DNA of 55,252 nt from Mycolicibacterium palauense (GTDB taxonomy: Bacteria > Actinomycetota > Actinomycetes > Mycobacteriales > Mycobacteriaceae). Positions 1 through 7,158 of the stretch are shown here, piece by piece (within the stretch, counting starts at the first letter, position 1; every line of letters begins with the position of its first letter). Location of the stretch: assembly GCF_002592005.1 (NCBI RefSeq), contig NZ_NVQF01000038.1, forward strand, positions 1 to 55,252, read 5' to 3'. The position numbers were made by a program, and so were the translations under genes. Under the pieces are notes generated by a model, which saw only the letters and a list, made by a program, of their open reading frames with translations, was not told where the DNA came from and did not search any database.

Positions 1-9
1 TCGGCAGGG

Positions 10-2328
10 TCAGTTGGTGATAAGGGACAGGGACTTGTCGGGGTCGTAGAACGGGATGGAGACGACGGTGGCCGGGATCCGCTTGCGGTGACCGTCGAGT
101 TTGCCCACCTCGACCTCGGTGCCGGGCTGGGCGTATTGGACCGCGATGCGGCACAACGCGATATTGGCGCGCAGCACGGGCGAGCGGGTGGCGCTGGTGA
201 CGACGCCGACCTGGGGCCTACCCACGTGCACGCAGTCACCGTGTGCGGCGGGCTCGTGACCATCGAGGCGCAGACCGACCAGCTTGCGCTGCGGATGAGC
301 CCGGCGTTCCAGCAGCGCGTCGCGACCGACGAAGTCGTCGGCCTTGGTGCGCAGCGGGACGGTGAACCCGATCCCGGCTTCGAACGGGTCGGTCTGGTCG
401 TCGAATTCGTGACCGGCGGCCACCAGCCCGGCCTCCACCCGCAGCATCTCCAGCGCCTCCAGCCCCAGCGGGCTGAGCCCGTGCGGCAGTCCGGCCTCCC
501 ACACCGCATCCCACAGCGCCTCCCCGTCGGACGGGTGCGCCCACAGCTCGTAGCCCAGCTCGCCGGTGTATCCGGTGCGCGAGACCACCACGGGTGCGCC
601 GTCGGGTCCGCCGAGGCGACCGACGAGAAACCGGAACCAACCCAGGTCCCGCAACGTGGTTCGGCCCGGAGGCGTCCACACCAGGTCGGCGAGCAGGTCG
701 CGGCTGGCCGGGCCCTGGACGGCGAGGTTGTGCAGCTGGTCGGTCGACTCCTTGATCCAGACCTGCTCGAGTCCCTGCCGCTGAGCCTGGCTGCGCAGCC
801 ACTCACCGTCGTTCGGGTCTCCCCCGACGAACCGGAAGTTGTCGTCGCCGAGCCGGAAGACGGTGCAGTCGTCGACGACTCCCCCGGTCGAGGTGCACAT
901 CGCCGAGTAGACGACCTGGCCCCGGGACAGCCGACGGATGTCTCGGGTCAGCGTTCCCTGCAGCAGCGTTTCGGCGTCGGGTCCCAGCACCTCGAACTTG
1001 CGCAGCGCCGAAAGGTCCATCACCGCGGCGCGTTCCCGGCAGGCCCAGTACTCCTGGTGCGGGCCCGCGTTGTCGAAACTGCCGGGCAGCCAGTAACCCT
1101 GATAGTCGACGAAGTCACGGGTCAGGGCGCCGGTACGCGATGCGAAGGCCGTCGTCTTGGTGAACACCGGTTCGGCGTCGGGGGTGTGCCGCCGGCCCAT
1201 CGCCACGGAGAACCTCCTCGTCGAGTCGTACACGCGCACGTGAATATCGGTCGGCTGCCAGCCGTTGGCGGGATCGATGTCGTCGGGGCAGGCCGAGGAA
1301 GCGCACACCAGATCGGTGCCGGCGCGCAGGAGCACGTAGTCACCCGCCCGTGACCACGGCTCGTCCATGGTCAGTTGGTGCTGCGCGTCGAAGCCCGTGT
1401 TGTAGAACAGGTTCAGCGCCGGCCATCCCACGCGCGGGGCGACACCGTAGCGGGCCAGCCCGGCGTTGAAGTTGTCGGTGCAGTTGACGTGTCCCGGGTA
1501 CCCCATGTCGGCGTAGTACTTGGCGGTGCAGGCCAGCGCGAAGGTGTCGTGACGACCCACGGTGTCGCGGACCACCTCCACCAGCGGCCGTGCGCGGGGA
1601 TCGTAGAACTTCCCCGACAGCCCGGGCCGCGGGTAGGCGACGCCCAGCAGCGTCCGGGTGGTGGTGGCGTCGAGGCCGAACTCGGCACCGTCCTGCAGGG
1701 CCCGGCCGTCGAAGGCCAGAAAGTCCGAGCATTGCCTGCCCCGGACATCGATGATCTGAATGTACTGTCCCGCACGGACTTCGTAACCCGATGCGGTGCA
1801 GGCGTCGATCCGCAGATCCAGCAGCGGCTCGGCCAGCGGTTCGGGCGGCGCCGCGTCGGGGCCGGTGCGGTCCGCGCCGGCATGGGCGCGGTGGATCTCG
1901 ACGAACAGATCCGACGGCGGATTCGGGTCGGCGCTGTCGGCCGGCATCGGTGCCGACGGCGCGGCCACCAGCACGACCGCGTCGTCGACGACGTCGAACC
2001 CGGCCCGCGCGCCCGGCCTGGAGGTGGGCCCGAACAACGCGGTGGCCCTGGCCTCGTCCTGCCCGATGCGGTGGGCCGCCAGCATGGAGAGGATGCGTCG
2101 TGCGGCGAAGCCGTGTTCATCGTCGCCGCACGCCAGCTTGCGCAGTACCGTCGCCGGAGCGTCGGGGCCGGCGGCGGTCAGGGCGCTCGGCGTCGCGGAC
2201 AGCACCGTCAGCTCCGCGGACTGCCGGCCGAAGTGGTCGATGACCTCCAGCCGGTCGCCACCGTGCACCCGCACCGCCGTCACGGCCCCGGGATGGACCC
2301 GGTAGCGCTCGGGTGTCGCGGCCGTCAC
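10..2328 (-). CDS. DUF1989-GcvT fusion protein (aminomethyltransferase-like)
   Basis: This 772-residue protein joins two families. Roughly residues 10-150 are an Asp/Ala/Pro-rich region that looks like a partial DUF1989 half. Residues ~170-375 look like a full DUF1989 (urea-carboxylase-associated) domain, with a conserved CASSACPDDIDPANGW stretch. Residues ~385-765 are a T-protein (GcvT) domain, including GGVVDDCTVFR, where GcvT enzymes carry the Asp that acts on the methylene-folate intermediate. GcvT-family enzymes move one-carbon units to or from tetrahydrofolate; the substrate here is unknown. No H- or P-protein gene lies nearby, so this is unlikely to be the glycine-cleavage T protein itself. 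The start is a GTG with only a weak ribosome binding site. The cupin gene lies 96 nt upstream on the same strand and is probably co-transcribed. The stop codon is 10 bases from the window edge. Confidence 0.82.
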   Translation of the reverse strand: MTAATPERYRVHPGAVTAVRVHGGDRLEVIDHFGRQSAELTVLSATPSALTAAGPDAPATVLRKLACGDDEHGFAARRILSMLAAHRIGQDEARATALFGPTSRPGARAGFDVVDDAVVLVAAPSAPMPADSADPNPPSDLFVEIHRAHAGADRTGPDAAPPEPLAEPLLDLRIDACTASGYEVRAGQYIQIIDVRGRQCSDFLAFDGRALQDGAEFGLDATTTRTLLGVAYPRPGLSGKFYDPRARPLVEVVRDTVGRHDTFALACTAKYYADMGYPGHVNCTDNFNAGLARYGVAPRVGWPALNLFYNTGFDAQHQLTMDEPWSRAGDYVLLRAGTDLVCASSACPDDIDPANGWQPTDIHVRVYDSTRRFSVAMGRRHTPDAEPVFTKTTAFASRTGALTRDFVDYQGYWLPGSFDNAGPHQEYWACRERAAVMDLSALRKFEVLGPDAETLLQGTLTRDIRRLSRGQVVYSAMCTSTGGVVDDCTVFRLGDDNFRFVGGDPNDGEWLRSQAQRQGLEQVWIKESTDQLHNLAVQGPASRDLLADLVWTPPGRTTLRDLGWFRFLVGRLGGPDGAPVVVSRTGYTGELGYELWAHPSDGEALWDAVWEAGLPHGLSPLGLEALEMLRVEAGLVAAGHEFDDQTDPFEAGIGFTVPLRTKADDFVGRDALLERRAHPQRKLVGLRLDGHEPAAHGDCVHVGRPQVGVVTSATRSPVLRANIALCRIAVQYAQPGTEVEVGKLDGHRKRIPATVVSIPFYDPDKSLSLITN

Positions 2329-2424
2329 GGGCGGGACCCGCTGAACGCCAACGCAATCCCCGGTCCTTGCCCGGGCGGGCGGCGCTTCACCGGCGGCTCC
2401 GGGCCCGGCGCGGTGCCGGCGGTG

Positions 2425-2799
2425 TCACGGGGCGAACGTGCGGTGGCCGACGTAGAACGCCAGGGCGCGGTCGGGAGTCGAGAACAGGATCCTGGAGCCC
2501 TTCGGGAAGAAGATGGCGTCCTTGGCCCGGGCGATCATCACCTGGCCGGTGTCGGGGTTTTCCAGGCGGAACTCCCCCTCGAGCACGATCTTCATCTCGT
2601 CGTACTCGTAGTAGTAGTCCAGTGGGGCATCGGTGTGGTGCAGTTCGAAGTAGCCGGAGCACATCGGGGTGCCCTCCGGGTTGGCGTAGACATCGTCGAT
2701 GTAGCCCTGGGTGCCCGGATACTGCTCCAACGGCATCTGCGGCAGCTGCTTCCAGAAGTCCGATGTCACCCGGAACATCGGTGTCGTGGTCTCCGTCAT
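2425..2799 (-). CDS. Small cupin-domain protein (EutQ-like)
   Basis: A 124-residue single-domain cupin. Its core reads MCSGYFELHHTD, DYYYEYDEMKIVLEGEFRL and DAIFFPKGSRILFSTPDRAL, which fits a small beta-barrel of the EutQ/ethanolamine-utilisation type. The usual cupin metal ligands are only partly present, with His and Glu around residues 50-70. The ATG start has a good ribosome binding site (GGAGGG) 5-6 nt upstream. It is the first gene of a probable two-gene unit with the DUF1989-GcvT fusion downstream, which suggests a shared catabolic step. A palindrome about 46-66 nt upstream (2845-2865) may be its operator. The substrate is not known. Confidence 0.78.
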   Translation of the reverse strand: MTETTTPMFRVTSDFWKQLPQMPLEQYPGTQGYIDDVYANPEGTPMCSGYFELHHTDAPLDYYYEYDEMKIVLEGEFRLENPDTGQVMIARAKDAIFFPKGSRILFSTPDRALAFYVGHRTFAP

Positions 2800-2844
2800 G
2801 GCCCTCCAAACGTGGTTACCTATGGTGAAACGATGTTAATTGGT

Positions 2845-2865
2845 GGGAACCAGTATTTGGTTTCC
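2845..2865. promoter_or_regulatory. Operator-like palindrome upstream of the cupin gene
   Basis: GGGAACC and GGTTTCC are separated by 7 nt, and 6 of 7 positions pair. The site is in an AT-rich stretch of the 240-bp spacer between the divergent cupin and YdcF genes. Its place, 46-66 nt before the cupin start, suits a repressor site. No regulator gene is adjacent, so this is inference from symmetry alone. Confidence 0.35.
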
Positions 2866-3039
2866 GTCGGATTAACCCCGGTAGCGAGCACGTATCGGAT
2901 TGTGTGAGCACGGGATTCGCCGTCCGGCTGCGTGTCCGGCCGCGCGTCGGGTCTCGCCGCGGTAACAGCCGCCTCGTGCGAAACGACACACCACAAGTAA
3001 CGTGGACATCATCAGCCTCAAAACGCGTGGAGGGCCTGC

Positions 3040-3642
3040 ATGTCGAACCGATGGAAAGCCGCGGTCGTCTCCGCCGTCCTGGCCGTCGGTGTCGCCATGG
3101 GTGCGCTCTCGCCGACCGTCGCGCACGCGGCCCCGCCGAACGCACCCGCGGCCCCGCCCGCGGTGAAGGGCAAGGACTTCTCCAAGCCGGCCATCGTGAT
3201 CCTCGGATACGGGCTCAAGCCCAACGGCACCATGCGACCGATCCTGCGTCGCCGTGTGCTCACCGGCCTGGCTGCCGCGCAGTTCTTCCCGGACTCGGTC
3301 ATCATCGTCACCGGCGGTAACCCCCAGAACGGCAGGACCGAGGCGGGCCAGATGCAGAAGATGTTGCGGGTCCTGGGCTTCCCCGCCGACCGCATCCTCG
3401 TCGAGGACCACGCCAACAGCACGGTCCAGAACGCCCAGTTCTCGGTGCCGATGGCCGAGGCGGCCGATACCTCGGGCATCATCCTGGTGACCTCGACCAC
3501 TCACCAGGGACGCGCCACCGACAACTTCGTCGACGCCGGGGCCAATCTGCTGTCCACGGTGAGCTACCCCGACGGCGACCCGAGCGTCAACGCCGCTCAG
3601 TTCGCCCGCGACGTCATCAGCCCGCTGGTGCAACTGAGCTGA
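3040..3642 (+). CDS. Secreted YdcF-family (DUF218) protein
   Basis: A 200-residue protein with a clear N-terminal signal peptide: a basic start (MSNRWK), a hydrophobic stretch at about residues 8-28, and an AHA-AP cleavage site near residue 31. The mature part has the YdcF/DUF218 pattern: VILGYGLKPNG, then RRRVLTGLAAAQ, IIVTGGNPQNGRTEAGQM, ILVEDHANSTVQNA and ILVTSTTHQGRA. This family has a Rossmann-like fold and is linked to cell-envelope processes, but its reaction is poorly defined. A GGAGGG ribosome binding site 5 nt before the ATG supports the start. It is probably exported to the cell envelope and transcribed alone. Confidence 0.85.
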   Translation: MSNRWKAAVVSAVLAVGVAMGALSPTVAHAAPPNAPAAPPAVKGKDFSKPAIVILGYGLKPNGTMRPILRRRVLTGLAAAQFFPDSVIIVTGGNPQNGRTEAGQMQKMLRVLGFPADRILVEDHANSTVQNAQFSVPMAEAADTSGIILVTSTTHQGRATDNFVDAGANLLSTVSYPDGDPSVNAAQFARDVISPLVQLS

Positions 3643-3674
3643 CATCCGCCGGGTGCGACCGCGCTCGCCGGTGC

Positions 3675-3705
3675 TCGTCAGGGATGATCGTCGTCAGGGA
3701 TGATC
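3675..3705 (+). repeat. 16-bp tandem duplication at a translation start
   Basis: TCGTCAGGGATGATC occurs at 3675-3689 and again at 3691-3705, one unit of 16 bp apart. Each copy contains the AGGGATGAT element that supplies the ribosome binding site and an ATG for the next gene. The copy at 3684 opens another frame. Confidence 0.85.
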
Positions 3706-3711
3706 ACTGCT

Positions 3712-5316
3712 GTGACGCAACCGGCACTGACCGTCCCCGCCCTGCTGGAGCGCTGTGTGCGCGAGTTCGGCGGGCACACCTACGTGGTCAGCCCCACCGA
3801 GCGGCTCAGCTACGCGGAGGCCGACCGGCGCTCCGCGGCGCTGGCCCGCCGGCTGCTCGCGCACGGCGTCGGCAAGGGCACCCGCGTCGGGCTCTTCTTC
3901 GCCAACGGCGCCGAATGGGTGACCTGGTGGCTGGCGGTGACCAGGATCGGGGCCCTGGCCGTGCCGTTGAGCACGTTCTACACGGCGGCCGAGATCGCCA
4001 AGGTGACGCGGTTGGCCGATCTCGCGGTGCTGGCCGGCCCCGCCCGGGTGGTGGGCATCGACGTGGCCCAGCGGCTGGAGGCCGCGTTACCCGGCCTGGC
4101 GGGGCAGCGGGCTGGGCGTCTGGCACTGCCCGCCGCGCCGTATCTGCGATCCGTCGTGTTGACCGGAACCGTCGACCGCAGCTGGGCAGATCGTCTCGAC
4201 GACACGACCGGCGCCGGGATGCCGCCGGAGATCCTGGCCGCCGCCGAGGCCGAGGTCTCCCCCGCCGATCTGGCGGTCATGGTGCACACCTCGGGGTCCA
4301 CCGCCGACCCGAAGGGAGTACTGCACACCCACGGCACGCTGACCCGGCAGACCGCGGGATGGCCGAGCGCGATCCGGGCGGTCACCGGCGTGACCGGGCC
4401 ACCCCGCGTTCTGTGTGCGATGCCGTTCTTCTGGATCGGCGGGCTGCTGGCGGTGATGGGCGCGCTGCACGAACCGATCACCCTGCTGGTGTTGCCGCGC
4501 CTCGACGCCGGCGCCGCCCTCGACCTGGCCGAGCGGGAACGGGCCACCGGCCTGGTGGGCTGGCCGGCATTCACCCGGCGGCTACGCGAACACCCGAGCT
4601 TCGAGGGCCGTGACCTGAGCAGTGCCCCCATGATGCGTCACGGTCCGCTCGACATCGCCATGACCGACGTTCCCGACGGATACCCCGTGCACCGCACCAT
4701 GTCGGAGACCGCCGGCGGCTTCGGGCACACCGAACTGGCGATCGTCGATGCCGACGGTGAGCCGGTCCCGGCCGGCACCGTCGGCGAACTGTGGGTGCGC
4801 GGCATCGGCGTGATGGCCGGGTACAACAAGCGAGAACGGTGGGAGACCTTCGACCGCGACGGGTGGTATCACACCGGCGACCGGGTGTACCGCCGCGACG
4901 GCGACCCCCGACTGTTCTACGTCGGGCGCACCACCGAACTGATCAAGGCCGCCGGTGCCAACGTGTCACCGCTGGAGGTCGAGGCGGTCATCGAGGGGCT
5001 CGACGAGGTGGCCCAGTGTGTGGTGGTCGGGATCGAGGACCCGCATCGCGGCGAAGAGGTCTGCGCGGTGGTGGTGCCCGCCGGCAGGCACGCCGGCGGC
5101 AGCCATGTGAGCGGTGGCCATGTGAGCGACTTCGATGTGGAGGCGATCGCCGCGCGTACCCGCGAGCAGTTGTCCGGGTACAAGGTCCCGACCCGGTGGG
5201 TCGTCGTCACGGCCGAGCAGCTGCCGACCCTGTCCAGCGGCAAGTTCGACCGCAAGACCCTGCGCAGCCAGGTGGCCGAGGGCCGACTGCCCTCGGTGTC
5301 TGCCACCCGGCGCTGA
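3712..5316 (+). CDS. Class I adenylate-forming enzyme (acyl-CoA synthetase)
   Basis: An ANL-superfamily ligase of 534 residues. It would activate a carboxylic acid as the acyl-AMP and then transfer it to CoA. Visible motifs are the P-loop VHTSGSTADPKGV, the region GELWVRGIGVMAGY, GWYHTGDRVYRRDGD with the ATP-ribose-binding Asp, the hinge VGRTTELIKAAGANVSP, and the C-terminal catalytic lysine in LSSGKFDRKTLR. The substrate is unknown; the pocket region ALHEPITLLVLPRL does not identify it. I prefer GTG at 3712 because CAGGGA at 3695-3700 is well spaced for it; ATG at 3700 would add four residues. It stands between a YdcF gene and a convergent secreted-protein gene, so context does not suggest a pathway. 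Confidence 0.85.
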   Translation: MTQPALTVPALLERCVREFGGHTYVVSPTERLSYAEADRRSAALARRLLAHGVGKGTRVGLFFANGAEWVTWWLAVTRIGALAVPLSTFYTAAEIAKVTRLADLAVLAGPARVVGIDVAQRLEAALPGLAGQRAGRLALPAAPYLRSVVLTGTVDRSWADRLDDTTGAGMPPEILAAAEAEVSPADLAVMVHTSGSTADPKGVLHTHGTLTRQTAGWPSAIRAVTGVTGPPRVLCAMPFFWIGGLLAVMGALHEPITLLVLPRLDAGAALDLAERERATGLVGWPAFTRRLREHPSFEGRDLSSAPMMRHGPLDIAMTDVPDGYPVHRTMSETAGGFGHTELAIVDADGEPVPAGTVGELWVRGIGVMAGYNKRERWETFDRDGWYHTGDRVYRRDGDPRLFYVGRTTELIKAAGANVSPLEVEAVIEGLDEVAQCVVVGIEDPHRGEEVCAVVVPAGRHAGGSHVSGGHVSDFDVEAIAARTREQLSGYKVPTRWVVVTAEQLPTLSSGKFDRKTLRSQVAEGRLPSVSATRR

Positions 5317-5337
5317 CCACCCGGGCGGCAGACACAG

Positions 5338-6999
5338 CTAGGCGACGCGGTCGATGATGCGCTCCGCCTCCGGGCGGGAGCGCCGCCGGGTCACGCGGGG
5401 GCCGAGCACGACGAGGGAATCCGACCTCACCACACCCAGCGGGCCCGGGCCGGCGAATCGGGCCAGCCCCGAGGTGCGCAGCGCCAGGCCGGCCTTGGCC
5501 TGGCGGTACCCGATCCGAACCCCGGCGGCACTGATGATCAGTAGGCCGCCCAGACCGGGAAGTGCCGCCGTGGCCAGCGTCCACAGCGACACCGGCAGCA
5601 GCAGGTCGTCGACGACCCGCTTGACCACACTCATCATCGACCCGGACGCGGGGTCGGCGGCCGGGATCAACGGAGCCTGCAGCCGCGGGGTCGACTGGCT
5701 CAGCCCGTAGGTCGCCAGTCCTCCGCCGGCGGCGAAGGTGGCGGCGTCGTCGGCCGCGGCCATCCGCGGCGCCGTCCACTCGGGCCCGGCCGTGGACACG
5801 GTGTCGGTCGCCGGGCCCGGCGCCAGGGCGGGGGGCAGGTGGGCCGGGGTGGCGGCGTTGGCGGCCACCGGGGTCGGAGGCGCGTCGCCGATGATCAGCG
5901 CGCCGCCGCCCAGGACGTAGAACACGTCGGCCGGTACCTGGGTGAGCTGCACGACGGAGTCCGACACGGAGGTCAGCACGTACTCCATCCCCGTGATGAA
6001 GTCGGTGATCGGTGTCTCCGAACCCGGCAGCGACAGCAGCAGCGGCGGGATCGACGCGACGGCGTTGCCGAGTGAGACGACTGCGCCGGTGAACTTCTCC
6101 AGCGGGTCGATGAGCGTGGCGTCGGTGTCGGCGTCACTGCCCGGGATGCTCGGGCCCGTCGCGGCCGTCTGCGGATCCGCCGCGCCGGCAGCGTCGGACA
6201 CCGGCGCGATGCCCCCTGACGACCCCGGGTGGCCGGCATGCCCGGCCGCGGTCTCCGGGCGCGCCCAGTCGAGCCATGCCGGTCGGTGTGTCACCGCCTC
6301 GGTGGTCTCGCCGGCCGACACGGAGCCGGATTCCTCGCTGCTCTCCCCCGCCGGGTCCGCGGCGGCACCGGTCGCGCCGTCGAGTTCATCGCCGCTCGCC
6401 TCGTCGCCGGCACCGGCCGTGCCCTCGCCGGTGCCTGCGTCGGTGCCGGTGTCCTCGCCGTCGGCGGGCCCGCCCGCTCCGGTGGCCTCGTCGGTGCCGG
6501 ATGCCTGCCCGGTTTCGCTGTCCGCGGCACCGGTCGCATCGGAGGCCTCGTCGGTATCGGCGTCGGAGGCCGAGTCGGTGTCGGTATCGGCGTCGGTGGC
6601 TGGGTCTGTCCCCGTGTCCGTCCCCGTGTCGGTGCCGGTCGTCGAGTCGGCGTCCTCGTCGGTGTCCTCGTCGCTGCCCGAGCGTGCGGTATCGGCCGTC
6701 TTGTCGCCGGTCTTCTCGCTCGCCTTCTCGGCGGCCCTCTCCCCGGCCTTTTCGCCGGCCCTCTCCCCGGCCTTTTCGATGGCACTGCGCACCGACCTCC
6801 GCAGCGAGTCCGAGAGGCCCGGTGACGAGCCGACCCGGCCGGTGGTCGATTTGGTGGTCGATGATCCCTGGCTCTGGCCGCCGGAACCGCTCGATCCGGT
6901 GCTGTCGGGGTCGGCCGCCGCGACACCCGCGCTGCCGACGAGCAGGCACGTCGAGAGCATGCAGGCACCAGCCGCGATGCGTGCGCGAGTCGTAGTCAT
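5338..6999 (-). CDS. Large secreted acidic low-complexity protein
   Basis: 553 residues. The start at 6999 is supported by a GAGGAG site just upstream; an in-frame start 37 codons earlier is less likely. Residues ~1-30 form a signal peptide ending VAAADPD. Residues ~30-100 are Gly/Ser- then Lys/Glu-rich, with repeats of the EKAGE/EKASEK type. Residues ~105-235 are almost entirely Asp, Thr, Gly, Ala and Glu, in repeats such as DTGTDTGTD and TDADTDTDS. A Pro/Ala-rich linker follows. A more ordinary domain at ~340-415 contains FTGAVVSLGNAVASIPPLLLSLPG and ADVFYVLGGGALIIGD. There is a hydrophobic segment near residue 485 (ALPGLGGLLIISAAGVRIGY) and a basic tail. The layout suggests an exported, possibly wall- or membrane-associated protein with an extended acidic stalk. 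Function is unknown; it may bind cations. Confidence 0.75.
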   Translation of the reverse strand: MTTTRARIAAGACMLSTCLLVGSAGVAAADPDSTGSSGSGGQSQGSSTTKSTTGRVGSSPGLSDSLRRSVRSAIEKAGERAGEKAGERAAEKASEKTGDKTADTARSGSDEDTDEDADSTTGTDTGTDTGTDPATDADTDTDSASDADTDEASDATGAADSETGQASGTDEATGAGGPADGEDTGTDAGTGEGTAGAGDEASGDELDGATGAAADPAGESSEESGSVSAGETTEAVTHRPAWLDWARPETAAGHAGHPGSSGGIAPVSDAAGAADPQTAATGPSIPGSDADTDATLIDPLEKFTGAVVSLGNAVASIPPLLLSLPGSETPITDFITGMEYVLTSVSDSVVQLTQVPADVFYVLGGGALIIGDAPPTPVAANAATPAHLPPALAPGPATDTVSTAGPEWTAPRMAAADDAATFAAGGGLATYGLSQSTPRLQAPLIPAADPASGSMMSVVKRVVDDLLLPVSLWTLATAALPGLGGLLIISAAGVRIGYRQAKAGLALRTSGLARFAGPGPLGVVRSDSLVVLGPRVTRRRSRPEAERIIDRVA

Positions 7000-7158
7000 C
7001 GTCTCCTCACCCGAGCTACGTGTCCCCGACGGTAGGACTGATTCTTGCACAGTCCGGAGGCCGGCAACCTGTATCCGAACCGCAGACCTCGGATCACGGA
7101 TTCGGAGCAAACCCGTGGCACCGGGCAGGGGCGGTGGTCGCCGGGTCCTCGCCGCGCC
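7000..7158. other. Intergenic region upstream of the acidic secreted protein
   Basis: This spacer should hold the promoter of the acidic secreted-protein gene. I see its GAGGAG ribosome binding site next to the start, but no convincing -35/-10 pair and no RNA gene. Confidence 0.4.

Noticed and set aside
88..1353. Long plus-strand open frame opposite the DUF1989-GcvT gene
   Set aside because: It is an antisense shadow produced by high GC; the minus-strand protein has clear family motifs and this one has none.
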